Assembly: GCF_024273235.1 (NCBI RefSeq)
Contig: NZ_JANBVH010000017.1
Location: forward strand, 1-64,000
Direction of reading: 5' to 3'
Length of the DNA stretch: 64,000 nucleotides
Origin: Sphingomonas faeni
Lineage (GTDB): Bacteria > Pseudomonadota > Alphaproteobacteria > Sphingomonadales > Sphingomonadaceae
How positions within the stretch are numbered: position 1 is the stretch's first letter; every line of letters begins with the position of its first letter. Both the position numbers and the translations under genes were made by a program. The notes beneath the pieces were generated by a model. The model was not told the origin of the DNA, ran no database searches, and saw only the letters and a list, made by a program, of their open reading frames with translations. This document shows, piece after piece, positions 17,140 to 26,139 of the stretch.

Positions 17140-17249
17140 GGGAGGTGGATCGCCTTCGTTGTTCTTGCCAGCGGCGACCGTGCGACCGAACCGTGACGGC
17201 AAGATCGGGTTTCTGCACCCGCGAAACTGAGGCAACGCACACCTTGGCG

Positions 17250-17272
17250 CCATGGCCGTCAACCGGCCATGG
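17250..17272. repeat. Perfect 9-bp inverted repeat
   Basis: CCATGGCCG, a TCAAC loop, then CGGCCATGG. It lies in the spacer between the convergent adhesin and basic-protein genes. It has no T tract on either strand, so it is a weak terminator candidate. Confidence 0.5.
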
Positions 17273-17335
17273 ATGGTTCAACCCCTTCCGGTATCAAGGG
17301 CTTTCGGCCGATGGTGATCCCCGTGTTGCGGGGGC

Positions 17336-17848
17336 TTATTCCGGAACCGTTCCCGGATCGGCGATGCCGGCGTCGAACGACTTGGATGCGTCGGTGCCGT
17401 CAGCCTGGTGCGCGTGCCTGGATGGCGCCTTTGGCTTTGGGGGCTTCGGCGTGCTGCCGCGCAGGGTTAGCAAAGCGCCGACCGCGGCACCCGCCACGGC
17501 AACGCCGCTGAAGATCGCCGCCGCACCCCATTTTCCGCGAACCTTGTCGGAAGCCTTGGCCACCGGCGTCGCAACGACAGGACGTGTCGCGGCGGGCCGC
17601 GGCGTGCTGCGCTTGGTCGACCGTGGCTTCGGCACCGGCTTGGCAACGGCTTTGCGCGGGGTCGGGGAGGCGGTCTTCTCGGCAGCCGGCTTCGACACCG
17701 GCGCCGGCTTCGACGCTGCCACGGATTTGGCCGCAGACGTCGCGGCGACTGACTTCGGCGCGCTGGTCTTGCGCGGGGCACGGCGGCGCGTCACGGGCTT
17801 CTTGGCGTCGGTTTGGGGCGGCGTTTCGGGTGGGTCGGTGTCGGCCAC
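17336..17848 (-). CDS. Ala/Lys/Pro-rich membrane protein, function unknown
   Basis: A 170-residue protein. Residues 1-100 are a histone-H1-like stretch of Ala, Lys, Pro, Arg, Ser and Thr, followed by one membrane span (about 106-128, GAAAIFSGVAVAGAAVG) and a Lys/Pro then His/Asp tail. The basic part could bind DNA or peptidoglycan, or may simply be disordered. The GTG start is supported by GGGAG seven bases upstream. Its plan resembles the protein at 155-478. The low-complexity sequence prevents any family call. Confidence 0.6.
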   Translation of the reverse strand: MADTDPPETPPQTDAKKPVTRRRAPRKTSAPKSVAATSAAKSVAASKPAPVSKPAAEKTASPTPRKAVAKPVPKPRSTKRSTPRPAATRPVVATPVAKASDKVRGKWGAAAIFSGVAVAGAAVGALLTLRGSTPKPPKPKAPSRHAHQADGTDASKSFDAGIADPGTVPE

Positions 17849-17951
17849 GGCTATGCTCCCTCAGAAATGATTGCGGATGCGTAACGCATCGGTACGCGAT
17901 CCGCTCCGCTTTTTACCGGCCCGCTTTATCCGACCGCCTCATCTGAACGCC

Positions 17952-19403
17952 TTATCTGAACGGGGGTTCGTCGAACGCGCGCAGCTTGCGGCTGTGGAGC
18001 TTGGCGCCCTCCAGTCGCAATTGTTCGCAGGTCTCGATGCCGATCCGCAGATGCTCGCTGATCGCGCGTTCGTAGAAGCGGTTGGCCTGCCCCGGCAGCT
18101 TGAGTTCGCCGTGCAGCGGCTTGTCGGAGACGCAGAGCAACGTACCATAGGGTACGCGGAAGCGGTAACCCTGTGCGGCGATCGTCGCCGACTCCATGTC
18201 GATGCCGACGGCGCGGCTGAGTGAAAAGCGCAGCGCCGACTTCGAGTAGCGGAGTTCCCAGTTGCGGTCGTCGGTCGTTACGATCGTGCCGGTCCGCAGG
18301 CGGCGTTTCAGTTCCTCGCCCGACTGGCCCGAGACGATCTCGGCCGCCTTGGCCATCGCGACCTGCACCTCGGCGATCGCGGGGACGGGGATCTCGGGCG
18401 GCAGGACATCGTCGAGGACATGGTCGTCGCGCAGATAGGCATGCGCGAGCACATAATCCCCGATCCGCTGGCTCGGACGGAGACCACCGCAATGACCGAT
18501 CATCAGCCAAGCCTCGGGACGCAGCACCGCGAGATGGTCGCAGATCGTCTTCGCGTTCGACGGGCCGACACCGATGTTGACGAGCGTGATGCCGGTGCGG
18601 TCGTCCGCCATCAGATGATAGGCGGGCATCTGGTGCCGCCGCCACGCGCTGTCGGAGATGATCTTGTCGATGTCGTCGCCGGACGAGATCGTGATCCCCC
18701 CCGCACCCGACAGGCTGGTGAAGCGGCTCGGCGTTCCATCCGCGCGTGGCCCCAACTGCGTCCCCGCCCAGCGGACGAACTCGTCGACATAGCGGTGGTA
18801 GTTGGTGAACAGCACGAAGCGCTGCGCGTGCTCGGCGGGCGTGCCCATGTAATGGCGCAGGCGGGCGAGGCTGAAATCGGTGCGCAGCCCGTCGAACAGC
18901 GCGAGCGGGCGCGTGTCGTCCTGCGCGATCCACAGGCCGTCGGCGATCTCGTCGCCGATATGCGCGAGCTCCGTCGCGGGGAAGTGGCGCGACAATTCGG
19001 TGGCGGAGACCTCGTCGAGACTCAGCGCATGGCCGGGGTCGATCACGTACGGGAACGGGATTTCCTGGCGACCCTCGACGGCTTCGACGGTGACGTCGTA
19101 ATCCTCGATCAGCAGGGTCAGTTGTTCGATGAGGTATTCGGCGAAGATCGCGGGCTTGGTGACGCTGATCTTGTATTCGCCGGGCGTGACCATGCGGCCG
19201 AACGAGCGCAGCGGGGTGGGGCGGTCGACGCCACCCTTATAGGTGAGCCGGATTTCGGGATAGGCGAACGAGCCGTCGGTGCGGCTGACCGGATCGGGCG
19301 TCGTGCCGTCGGCGATATAGGCGCTCATGGCGGCTTGGAGGCGCTCGACGGAAGCGCGGTAGAGGCGGTCGAGGTCGGCGACGAGGTCGGATGCGATTGT
19401 CAT
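17952..19403 (-). CDS. amn: AMP nucleosidase
   Basis: A 483-residue enzyme that hydrolyses AMP to adenine and ribose-5-phosphate, adjusting the adenylate pool. An N-terminal Amn-specific domain (about 1-170) precedes a nucleoside-phosphorylase-like catalytic domain. The catalytic domain carries NIGVGPSNAKTICDHLAVL and GHCGGLRPSQ, and GIDMESATIAAQGYRFRVPYG holds the base- and ribose-contact residues. The length matches the family. It stands alone, with an F1 repeat upstream. Confidence 0.95.
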   Translation of the reverse strand: MTIASDLVADLDRLYRASVERLQAAMSAYIADGTTPDPVSRTDGSFAYPEIRLTYKGGVDRPTPLRSFGRMVTPGEYKISVTKPAIFAEYLIEQLTLLIEDYDVTVEAVEGRQEIPFPYVIDPGHALSLDEVSATELSRHFPATELAHIGDEIADGLWIAQDDTRPLALFDGLRTDFSLARLRHYMGTPAEHAQRFVLFTNYHRYVDEFVRWAGTQLGPRADGTPSRFTSLSGAGGITISSGDDIDKIISDSAWRRHQMPAYHLMADDRTGITLVNIGVGPSNAKTICDHLAVLRPEAWLMIGHCGGLRPSQRIGDYVLAHAYLRDDHVLDDVLPPEIPVPAIAEVQVAMAKAAEIVSGQSGEELKRRLRTGTIVTTDDRNWELRYSKSALRFSLSRAVGIDMESATIAAQGYRFRVPYGTLLCVSDKPLHGELKLPGQANRFYERAISEHLRIGIETCEQLRLEGAKLHSRKLRAFDEPPFR

Positions 19404-19484
19404 CGCGTCAGGGTTAGGCGGCAGAGGTTACGGTGGCAAGACTTCGCAAATGGCTCGGTACACGACGATGCCGATAAAGCCATT

Positions 19485-19588
19485 CCCCTCCCTGGAAGGG
19501 AGGGGTTAGGGGTGGGTCGCTCTCGGGGGAACACCAGCATCCGCCCCAAGCCGACCCACCCCCAGCCCCTCCCTTTCAGGGAGGGGGG
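19485..19588. repeat. Family F1 paired inverted repeat
   Basis: Arms CCCCTCCCTGGAAGGGAGGGG and the matching reverse arm, with inner words GGGGTGGGTCG and GACCCACCCCC that also pair around a variable centre. It sits between the peroxiredoxin and amn genes. Confidence 0.8.
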
Positions 19589-19617
19589 AAGAGCGGGTGT
19601 CCTCCCGTCCTCTTGTA

Positions 19618-20097
19618 TCAGATCTCGCTGAGCAGATGTTCGGCCGAGCTCACCTTGAACTCGCCCGGTGCCTCGACGTTCAGTTGCTCGACCACGCCGT
19701 CGTTCACCAGCATCGAGTAACGCTGGCTGCGGAGGCCCATGCCGTAGCCCGAGCCGTCCATCGTCAGCCCGACCGCCTTGGCGAAATCGCCATTGCCGTC
19801 CGCCAGCATGGTGATGTCGCCGGCACCCGCCGACTTGCCCCACGCGCCCATCACGAACGCGTCGTTGACCGAGACGCAGGCGATCTCGTCGACGCCCTTG
19901 GCCTTCAGCTCGGCTGCCTTCTCGACGAAGCCGGGGAGGTGCTTGGCCGAGCAGGTCGGCGTGAACGCGCCGGGAACCGCGAACAGCGCGACTTTCCGCC
20001 CCTTGAAGAAGCTGTCGGTATCGACCTGATCGGGGCCATCGGCCGTAGCCTTGACGAGATTGGTGGTGGGAAGCCGGTCGCCGACGCTGATCGTCAT
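19618..20097 (-). CDS. Peroxiredoxin, Prx5/AhpE-like
   Basis: A 159-residue thiol peroxidase that reduces peroxides. The peroxidatic Cys49 lies in the signature PGAFTPTCS, and the supporting Arg is in GLRSQRYSMLV. A second Cys (about 74, in IACVSVND) is buried in a strand and is probably not the resolving thiol, so a one-Cys, glutaredoxin- or glutathione-linked cycle is likely. AGGAG precedes the ATG at good spacing. It faces away from yqgE. Confidence 0.92.
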   Translation of the reverse strand: MTISVGDRLPTTNLVKATADGPDQVDTDSFFKGRKVALFAVPGAFTPTCSAKHLPGFVEKAAELKAKGVDEIACVSVNDAFVMGAWGKSAGAGDITMLADGNGDFAKAVGLTMDGSGYGMGLRSQRYSMLVNDGVVEQLNVEAPGEFKVSSAEHLLSEI

Positions 20098-20206
20098 GTG
20101 AAATCTCCTGTCGCCGCGCGTTGGTCGCGGGCGAGCCGTACCTTGGACGCCGGGCGGGGGATTTCAAGCGTGGCGACCGCGGGTGTGCGGCGCTATGTTG
20201 CACGGC

Positions 20207-20767
20207 ATGGACAAGACGGCCTTTCTCTCCGGACAATTCCTGCTCGCGATGCCGGGCATGAGCGACCCGCGCTTCGCCCGCGCGGTGATCGCGATGTGCA
20301 GCCATGACGAGAACGGCGCGATCGGCATCGGGATCGGCGCGACGATCGACGGGCTGGGCTTCCACGACCTGCTCGAACAGTTCGGGATCGAGCCGGGCGA
20401 CGCCCCCAACGCCCCGGTGCATTTCGGCGGGCCGGTCGAGCCGCGGCGTGGGTTCGTGGTGCACTCCTCCGATTGGGGCGGGCAGGACTCGGTCGACGTC
20501 GCCGGGCGGTGGAAGCTGTCGAGTACGGTCGACGTGCTGCGCGCGATCGCCGAAGGGAAGGGCCCGTCGCACTGGGTCGTGGCGCTGGGCTATGCCGGTT
20601 GGGACGGTGGGCAGCTGGAGGGCGAACTGTCGCGGCCGGGGTGGTTCAACGTGCTCGGCGATACCGACCTGCTGTTCGATACCGCGGTGGAGGATCGCTG
20701 GACCTATGCGTTCGCGCAGGCCGGCGTCGATCCGCGGCTGCTGGTCGCGGAGACGGGGCGGGCCTGA
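20207..20767 (+). CDS. YqgE/AlgH family protein
   Basis: A 186-residue member of UPF0301 (YqgE/AlgH). The family motifs are GQFLLAMPGMSDPRFARAVI, then GGPVEPRRGFVVH and GYAGWDGGQLEGEL. Its biochemical role is unsettled; in Pseudomonas AlgH affects alginate regulation. I prefer the ATG at 20207, which begins MDKTAFLSGQ as in relatives; an ATG at 20195 and a GTG at 20183 are in frame. No strong ribosome site decides between them. Confidence 0.9.
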   Translation: MDKTAFLSGQFLLAMPGMSDPRFARAVIAMCSHDENGAIGIGIGATIDGLGFHDLLEQFGIEPGDAPNAPVHFGGPVEPRRGFVVHSSDWGGQDSVDVAGRWKLSSTVDVLRAIAEGKGPSHWVVALGYAGWDGGQLEGELSRPGWFNVLGDTDLLFDTAVEDRWTYAFAQAGVDPRLLVAETGRA

Positions 20768-20773
20768 CTTCTG

Positions 20774-20878
20774 CTCCCCTCCCTGGAAGGGAGGGGCCGG
20801 GGGTGGGTCGGCTGGTTGGCGGGCTCTGCATGCGCCTCAAGCCGACCCACCCCCAACCCCTCCCTTCCAGGGAGGGGA
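20774..20878. repeat. Family F1 paired inverted repeat
   Basis: Arms CTCCCCTCCCTGGAAGGGAG and the matching reverse arm, with inner CCGACCCACC/GGGTGGGTCGG pairing. It starts six bases after the yqgE stop, so it may serve as a transcript end or stabiliser. Confidence 0.8.
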
Positions 20879-20925
20879 GTCGAAGAAGGGCGGTGCAGCT
20901 CACGCCGAGGGCATCTCCGAGCAAC

Positions 20926-20945
20926 ATATAAAGATATCTTTATAT
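20926..20945. promoter_or_regulatory. Perfect 20-bp palindrome, operator candidate for ahcY
   Basis: ATATAAAGATATCTTTATAT is fully self-complementary and very AT-rich in a GC-rich genome. It ends 88 bases before the ahcY start. ArsR-family SahR regulators that sense S-adenosylhomocysteine are known to control ahcY in Proteobacteria, so this is a likely SahR-type site. That link is inference. No regulator gene is nearby. Confidence 0.7.
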
Positions 20946-21033
20946 TTGATTTGAGTCCCTCGATCCTCTAAGGCGCAGGCCATCCGGCACGGGCATGAGG
21001 CTCGCCGATCACAGAATTTCCAGGAGACCCATA

Positions 21034-22455
21034 GTGGCCACCACCCTCGCCCCCGCGAAGACCGATTACGTCGTCGCCGACATCAGCCTTGCCGAATTCG
21101 GCCGCGCCGAGATCAACATCGCCGAGACCGAGATGCCCGGCCTGATGTCGCTGCGCACCGAATTCGGCGCGTCGCAGCCGCTGAAGGGCGCGCGGATCAC
21201 CGGTTCGCTGCACATGACGATCCAGACCGCGGTGCTGATCGAGACGCTGACCGCACTCGGCGCCGACGTCCGCTGGGCGACGTGCAACATCTTCTCGACG
21301 CAGGACCATGCCGCCGCCGCGATCGCCGCGACCGGCGTCCCCGTGTTCGCGATCAAGGGCGAGAGCCTCGCGGATTACTGGAACTATGTCGGCGACATCT
21401 TCTCGTGGGATCGCGACGTAGAGGGCCAGACCGCCAACATCATCCTCGATGACGGCGGCGACGCGACGATGTTCGCGCTGTGGGGCGCCAAGCTCGAAGC
21501 CGGCCACACGATGCCCGAGCCCGAGAACGAGGAAGAGGTCGAGATGCAGCGTGCGCTGAAAGCCTACGTCGCGAAGAACCCCGGCTATCTGACCGAGACC
21601 GTCAAGAACCTGAAGGGCGTCTCGGAAGAGACTACGACGGGCGTTCATCGTCTTTACGAGATCGCCAAGAAGGGCGAGCTGCCGTTCCCGGCGATCAACG
21701 TCAACGATTCGGTCACCAAGTCGAAGTTCGACAACCTCTACGGCTGCAAGGAATCGCTGGTCGACGCGATCCGTCGCGCGACCGACGTCATGCTCGCCGG
21801 CAAGGTCGCCTGCGTCGCCGGTTTCGGTGACGTCGGCAAGGGCTCGGCCCAGTCGCTCCGCAACGGCGGCGCGCGCGTGATGGTCACCGAAGTCGATCCG
21901 ATCTGCGCATTGCAGGCGGCGATGGAGGGCTTCGAGGTCGTGACGATGGAAGAGGCCGTGACCCGCGCCGACATCTTCTGCACCGCGACCGGCAACGCCG
22001 ACGTCATCACCGCCGATCACATGAAGGCGATGAAGCCGATGTCGATCGTCTGCAACATCGGCCACTTCGACTCGGAGATCCAGATCGCCGCGCTGTCGAA
22101 CTACGACTGGACCGAAGTGAAGCCCGGCACCGACCTGGTGAAGTTCCCGGACGGCAAGCAGATCATCATCCTGGCGAAGGGTCGCCTGGTGAACCTCGGT
22201 TGCGCCACCGGCCACCCGTCGTTCGTGATGTCGGCCAGCTTCACCAACCAGACGCTCGCGCAGATCGAGCTCTGGACCAAGGGTGAGAACTACAAGAACG
22301 AAGTCTACGTCCTGCCCAAGCACCTCGACGAGAAGGTCGCGATGCTCCACCTCGAGAAGCTCGGCGTGAAACTGTCGAAGCTCTCGGACAAGCAGGCCGG
22401 CTACATCGGCGTACCGGTCGAAGGCCCGTTCAAGCCGGACCATTACCGCTACTGA
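21034..22455 (+). CDS. ahcY: Adenosylhomocysteinase (S-adenosylhomocysteine hydrolase)
   Basis: A 473-residue enzyme that splits S-adenosylhomocysteine into adenosine and homocysteine, clearing the product inhibitor of all methyltransferases. The substrate region has [12 protein letters not shown] and [15 protein letters not shown], the NAD+ site is [11 protein letters not shown] (about residue 262), and the C-terminus PFKPDHYRY reaches into the neighbouring subunit. The GTG at 21034 is chosen because AGGAG lies seven bases before it and the product then starts like relatives. A palindrome upstream suggests repression tied to the methyl cycle, and a hairpin terminator follows. Confidence 0.96.
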   Translation: MATTLAPAKTDYVVADISLAEFGRAEINIAETEMPGLMSLRTEFGASQPLKGARITGSLHMTIQTAVLIETLTALGADVRWATCNIFSTQDHAAAAIAATGVPVFAIKGESLADYWNYVGDIFSWDRDVEGQTANIILDDGGDATMFALWGAKLEAGHTMPEPENEEEVEMQRALKAYVAKNPGYLTETVKNLKGVSEETTTGVHRLYEIAKKGELPFPAINVNDSVTKSKFDNLYGCKESLVDAIRRATDVMLAGKVACVAGFGDVGKGSAQSLRNGGARVMVTEVDPICALQAAMEGFEVVTMEEAVTRADIFCTATGNADVITADHMKAMKPMSIVCNIGHFDSEIQIAALSNYDWTEVKPGTDLVKFPDGKQIIILAKGRLVNLGCATGHPSFVMSASFTNQTLAQIELWTKGENYKNEVYVLPKHLDEKVAMLHLEKLGVKLSKLSDKQAGYIGVPVEGPFKPDHYRY

Positions 22456-22481
22456 TCGTCCACACGATCGCTGCGTAAAGG

Positions 22482-22515
22482 GCCGCGTCCACCATTAAGG
22501 TGGGCGCGGCTTTTT
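22482..22515 (+). terminator. Intrinsic terminator after ahcY
   Basis: A 12-bp stem (GCCGCGTCCACC at 22482 with GGTGGGCGCGGC at 22499, one G-T pair) and an ATTAA loop, followed by TTTTT. Confidence 0.88.
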
Positions 22516-22593
22516 GCGTTTTGGAAAGCCAAGTTCGCTAGGGCCGGCAACGCCCCCTTGCAGACGCTTCCCCGTTGGATCACGCTCGTCCTC

Positions 22594-23037
22594 ATGAAAC
22601 ACAGCAGAGTCGAGCGCTGGCATCCTATTATTGGCTTGGCCGAGCGTCCGGCGACCATCTTCGACATAAGCTGGCAGGGCGGTGAGCAGCGACTTATCGC
22701 AACCGTTCGCTACGCAAGCGATGCGGAAGTAGATGACGGCGTCGCCAGCGCCGTCGTGATATTTGAAGACGTCTTCGCTTTTCAGGTTCTCGACGAAAAC
22801 ATGAATTGGAGTGGGGTCGAGGATGTTGACGCATTGCTCTCGAATGTGGGCTACCCTTACGGGGGGTGCTGGCCATTTCTTGAGTTTCATGCTTCCGACT
22901 GGATCGAGCAACTGACGAAACGCGACGGCGTTTGGGATACTGCGGATTTTCGGCATTTGGTAATCACAAGCCGCAACATGCACTTGCATGTGGCCTGTCG
23001 GGCGTCGTCCCCGCCACACTATTATTCAGCTACTTGA
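22594..23037 (+). CDS. Orphan hypothetical protein in lower-GC DNA
   Basis: A 147-residue acidic, soluble protein that I do not recognise. It has many Asp, Glu, Trp and Phe residues (SWQGGEQRL, FEDVFAFQVLDENMNW), a normal protein-like composition. GC content and codon use look lower than the neighbours, a sign of later arrival. The start is uncertain: the ATG at 22594 is the first clear Met, while a TTG at 22558 would add 12 residues. It resembles small single-domain immunity or SUKH-like proteins in style only. An opposite-strand reading of similar length looks less protein-like. Confidence 0.55.
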   Translation: MKHSRVERWHPIIGLAERPATIFDISWQGGEQRLIATVRYASDAEVDDGVASAVVIFEDVFAFQVLDENMNWSGVEDVDALLSNVGYPYGGCWPFLEFHASDWIEQLTKRDGVWDTADFRHLVITSRNMHLHVACRASSPPHYYSAT

Positions 23038-23108
23038 TCGCGGGCGTCTGCAATCCTTCCCATCCCGGACGCTAGGCAGATCACCGTCACCCCCCAGAGC
23101 TAGCGCCC

Positions 23109-23148
23109 CCAAAACGCAAACGGGCGGGGCAGTTGCCTGCCCCGCCCG
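23109..23148 (-). terminator. Intrinsic terminator of the TonB-receptor gene
   Basis: An 11-bp GC stem (23121-23131 with 23138-23148) with a six-base loop. Read on the minus strand it is followed by GTTTGCGTTTT. It lies 25 bases after the receptor stop. Confidence 0.8.
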
Positions 23149-23173
23149 CCTGTCGGTCCAAAGACGCTAGCGA

Positions 23174-26101
23174 CTAGAACTTCAGCTGTGCGCCGACGTA
23201 GAAGCGGCGGCCGATCGGGTCGTAGACGTCCGCTGCGGTCGTCGTGCCGGTGATCGTGCCGTAGAACACGGTGTCCTCCAGCTTCGGCGGCTTGCGGTCG
23301 AACAGGTTGGTGACGCCGAAGAACATCTCCATCTGCCGGCTCTCCTCGCCAACGCGGGCGCGGAGCTGGACGTCGTGATAGAAGCGCGACGCGATCTCGT
23401 TATGCGCGGCGATCTCGGGCGAGAGCCCGATCTGGTCGGCATAGTCGGCGAACTCGTCCCGGACGGTGTCGACCATCGGGCTGAGGTACGTCGTGGTCCA
23501 GTTCACGCTGTACGGACCGGCGCTGTAGGTAGCCGTAGCATTGACCTTATCGCGGAACGCCGCACCATATTCCAGGTTGCCGACGCCGCTGTACGCGGGT
23601 GCCGCCGGATCCGACTGCGTCTTGTAACGCAGCGTGTGGGTGTACAGCACGCTCAGATCGAGACGATCGTCCGTGGTCAGGCCGAGCGCACGACCATAGC
23701 GCAGGTTGACGTCGATACCGCGGGTCTTGGTGTCGGCGATGTTGATGTTCTGCGCGTTCACTGTGCGGATGTAGCCGGTGTTGTCGTAGCGGATGACGTT
23801 GTTGCAGAACTGCGGTTCGCTGGTGAGCAGGCATTGCTGGATCGACGTCGAGCGCGGGATGATGCCGATCGCGTTGGTCAGCTTGATGTCGAAATAATCG
23901 ACCGTCAGGCTGAAGCCACGGACCTGATCGGGCGCAATCACGGCGCCAAGCGTCAGGGTCTTGCCCTTCTCCTCCTGCAGGTTGCGGTTGCCGCCGTCGA
24001 AGCCGTTGATGCCCTGGGTATCCGCCAGCGTGTACTGGAAGGTACCGCCATTGCGCACCGCCGCGGCGATCGCCGGGATCTGGCGGCAGGCATTGGCATA
24101 GGTGCCGGTCGACGCCGCGGTCACGCCGTCGCAGGGATCCTGCACCGCCGGGAAGGTTTCCGATGCCGACGAGAACAGCTCGTTGATGTTCGGTGCGCGG
24201 TTGGCGATCGCGTAGTTGCCGCGGAAGCGAAGGCCACGGACCGGCGAATATTCGGCGCCGGCGTTCCAGCTGAACACGTTGCCGATCGTCGAATAATCCG
24301 AATAGCGTGCTGCACCCTGCAGGCTGAGCGAATTGACGAACGGCAGGTCCTTCAGGATCGGGATGTCGATTTCGCCGAACAGCTCCTTCACGTTGAACGA
24401 GCCGACCGTATCGGGCGTCTGGTTGCCCGAATTCTGGCCGGCATTGGTCAGCGCGTCCCAGTTCTCGGCGCTCTTCTCACGGCGATACTCGCCACCGAAC
24501 GCGACGCGAACGTCGCCGTAGGGCAGCGTGAGCAGCGAACCGTTGAGGCTGGCGTTGGCGACGAACTGCGTGTTCTTGATCGCGACTTCACGCGCCACGT
24601 CCGCCTGGACGTAGTTCGATGCGGCGGCGCTCGCGGTGTTGTAGCCGAACAGGTTGATCGGTGCGCAACCGGCGGCCCGGGCGGCTGCATCGCGGCAGAC
24701 GATCGTACCCGTCGCGTCCGTGACCGCGTCGAGCGCGTTCGCGTACTTCGTGATGTCGATGTCCTGGCTGCTGGTGCGATCCTTCAGCTGGCCATAGACG
24801 CCCGAAACCTCGTAGCTCCACTTCGGCGAGATGGCGCCGCGGAACCCGCCGGCGATACGGAACGTGTCGCGGTCGTTGGTGTTGCTGCGGCTGAACACCT
24901 CGTTCTGGCGACGACGGAAGTCGATCGAGGTCACGTCGTTCGACGCGATGCCGTCGCTGTTGCGGGCGATGATCTGCTGGCGGATCGATGCCGGGATGTA
25001 CGGATTGTCGATCCCGTAGCCGACGCCTGTGTCGAGCTGCGAATCAAGCGCCAGCGCTTCGATCTGCGAACTGGACTTGGTCTTGGCGTAGGTGCCTTCC
25101 AGGAACGCCGTGACGGAGTCGCTGAACTTGTACTGGGCTGCACCGGCCGCGAGGTAGCGTTCCGTCGGCGTCGAGATACGGCGCACGGAGTTGCGGTTGA
25201 AGCCGGTGCCGCCGCCCGAGACGACCGAGTTGTCGGGGTTGAACGAGAACAGGTTGCTCGCATAGCCGCCAGCGTTCGTCGACGCGTTTGCGCCGTTCCG
25301 AAGCTCGAAGCGACCCTGCGCGGAATAGGAGCTGTACGACTGCGGACCGCAACCGAGGTTCGAGCAATCCTCCGCCGAGATGCCGCGCTTGTTCGACAGC
25401 AGGCCCAGGTCCTTCGAATAGGTCCCGTTGACGATGATCGAGCCGCGATCGTCCTCGCCGAACTTGGTGCCGCCGGTGATGCTGGCGGTGTAGTTCGGAT
25501 TGTCGCCGCGGCTGGTCAAGCCGTATTGCGCACGGGCGGTGATGCCCTGCATGTCGGTCTTCGTCACATAGTTGACCACGCCGGCAATCGCGTCCGAGCC
25601 GTAGATCGCCGATGCGCCGCCGGTGACGACTTCGATGCGCTCGACGAAGTCGGCCGGGATGTTGTTGACGTCGACGATCGACGTGCCCGCCACGCCCGGT
25701 ACGAACCGGCGGCCGTTGACCAGCACGAGCGTGCGCGAATCACCGAGGTTGCGAAGGTTGATCGTCGCGACGCCGTTGCCGGTCGTCAGGAAGTTGCTGT
25801 TGGTGCGGCTGAGGCCGGGAATGCCGACCTGGGGCAGCTTTGCGAGCAGGTCCTGCGTGTTGACGATACCCTGCGACTGGATCTGCTGCGAGTCGATCAC
25901 GGCGACCGGCGAGGCGGATTCGAGATCGGGACGACGGATGCGCGATCCGGTGACGACGATGGAGTCGTCGGCTTCAGGTGCAACGGTCGCCTGCTCCTGA
26001 ACGGCGGCTGGAGCCGCAGCAGGAGCGTCCTGGGCGAATGCGGGTACGGCGAGCGCGCCGGCAGCGAGAATGGTTGCAGTGAGAAGCAGTGTCCGAGGCA
26101 A
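23174..26101 (-). CDS. TonB-dependent outer-membrane receptor
   Basis: A 975-residue receptor. The signal peptide (1-23, ending AFAQ) is followed by an Ala/Pro-rich linker, a TonB-box-like DDSIVVTGSRI, and a plug domain with LRNLGDSRTLVLVNGRRFVPG and VVTGGASAIYGSDAIAGVVNYVTK. A 22-strand barrel ends in the terminal Phe (FYVGAQLKF). Receptors of this large sphingomonad/Caulobacter group often import sugars or plant compounds. The TTG start is supported by AAGGAA with six-base spacing. No transport or catabolic genes lie beside it. A LacI-type operator candidate upstream hints at carbohydrate control; the ligand is unknown. Confidence 0.93.
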   Translation of the reverse strand: MPRTLLLTATILAAGALAVPAFAQDAPAAAPAAVQEQATVAPEADDSIVVTGSRIRRPDLESASPVAVIDSQQIQSQGIVNTQDLLAKLPQVGIPGLSRTNSNFLTTGNGVATINLRNLGDSRTLVLVNGRRFVPGVAGTSIVDVNNIPADFVERIEVVTGGASAIYGSDAIAGVVNYVTKTDMQGITARAQYGLTSRGDNPNYTASITGGTKFGEDDRGSIIVNGTYSKDLGLLSNKRGISAEDCSNLGCGPQSYSSYSAQGRFELRNGANASTNAGGYASNLFSFNPDNSVVSGGGTGFNRNSVRRISTPTERYLAAGAAQYKFSDSVTAFLEGTYAKTKSSSQIEALALDSQLDTGVGYGIDNPYIPASIRQQIIARNSDGIASNDVTSIDFRRRQNEVFSRSNTNDRDTFRIAGGFRGAISPKWSYEVSGVYGQLKDRTSSQDIDITKYANALDAVTDATGTIVCRDAAARAAGCAPINLFGYNTASAAASNYVQADVAREVAIKNTQFVANASLNGSLLTLPYGDVRVAFGGEYRREKSAENWDALTNAGQNSGNQTPDTVGSFNVKELFGEIDIPILKDLPFVNSLSLQGAARYSDYSTIGNVFSWNAGAEYSPVRGLRFRGNYAIANRAPNINELFSSASETFPAVQDPCDGVTAASTGTYANACRQIPAIAAAVRNGGTFQYTLADTQGINGFDGGNRNLQEEKGKTLTLGAVIAPDQVRGFSLTVDYFDIKLTNAIGIIPRSTSIQQCLLTSEPQFCNNVIRYDNTGYIRTVNAQNINIADTKTRGIDVNLRYGRALGLTTDDRLDLSVLYTHTLRYKTQSDPAAPAYSGVGNLEYGAAFRDKVNATATYSAGPYSVNWTTTYLSPMVDTVRDEFADYADQIGLSPEIAAHNEIASRFYHDVQLRARVGEESRQMEMFFGVTNLFDRKPPKLEDTVFYGTITGTTTAADVYDPIGRRFYVGAQLKF

Positions 26102-26139
26102 GTGCCGTTCCTTCGTCGTTGACGCGTACGATAATGGCG

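Noticed and set aside
13865..17281. Antisense open frame of over 1100 codons across the adhesin
   Set aside because: It mirrors the repeated coding strand and is Arg/Asp/His-rich without family motifs; it is a by-product of repeat structure and GC bias.
17250..17335. tRNA-like word GGTTCAA near a hairpin
   Set aside because: No acceptor stem, D arm or anticodon arm can be built around it.
20880..21033. SAH or SAM riboswitch before ahcY
   Set aside because: I looked for the conserved SAH-riboswitch words and stems in the leader and did not find them; the palindrome is a better explanation for regulation.
22495..23019. Minus-strand alternative to the orphan at 22594
   Set aside because: Its product is less protein-like and it would read through the ahcY terminator region; the plus-strand reading is preferred, without certainty.
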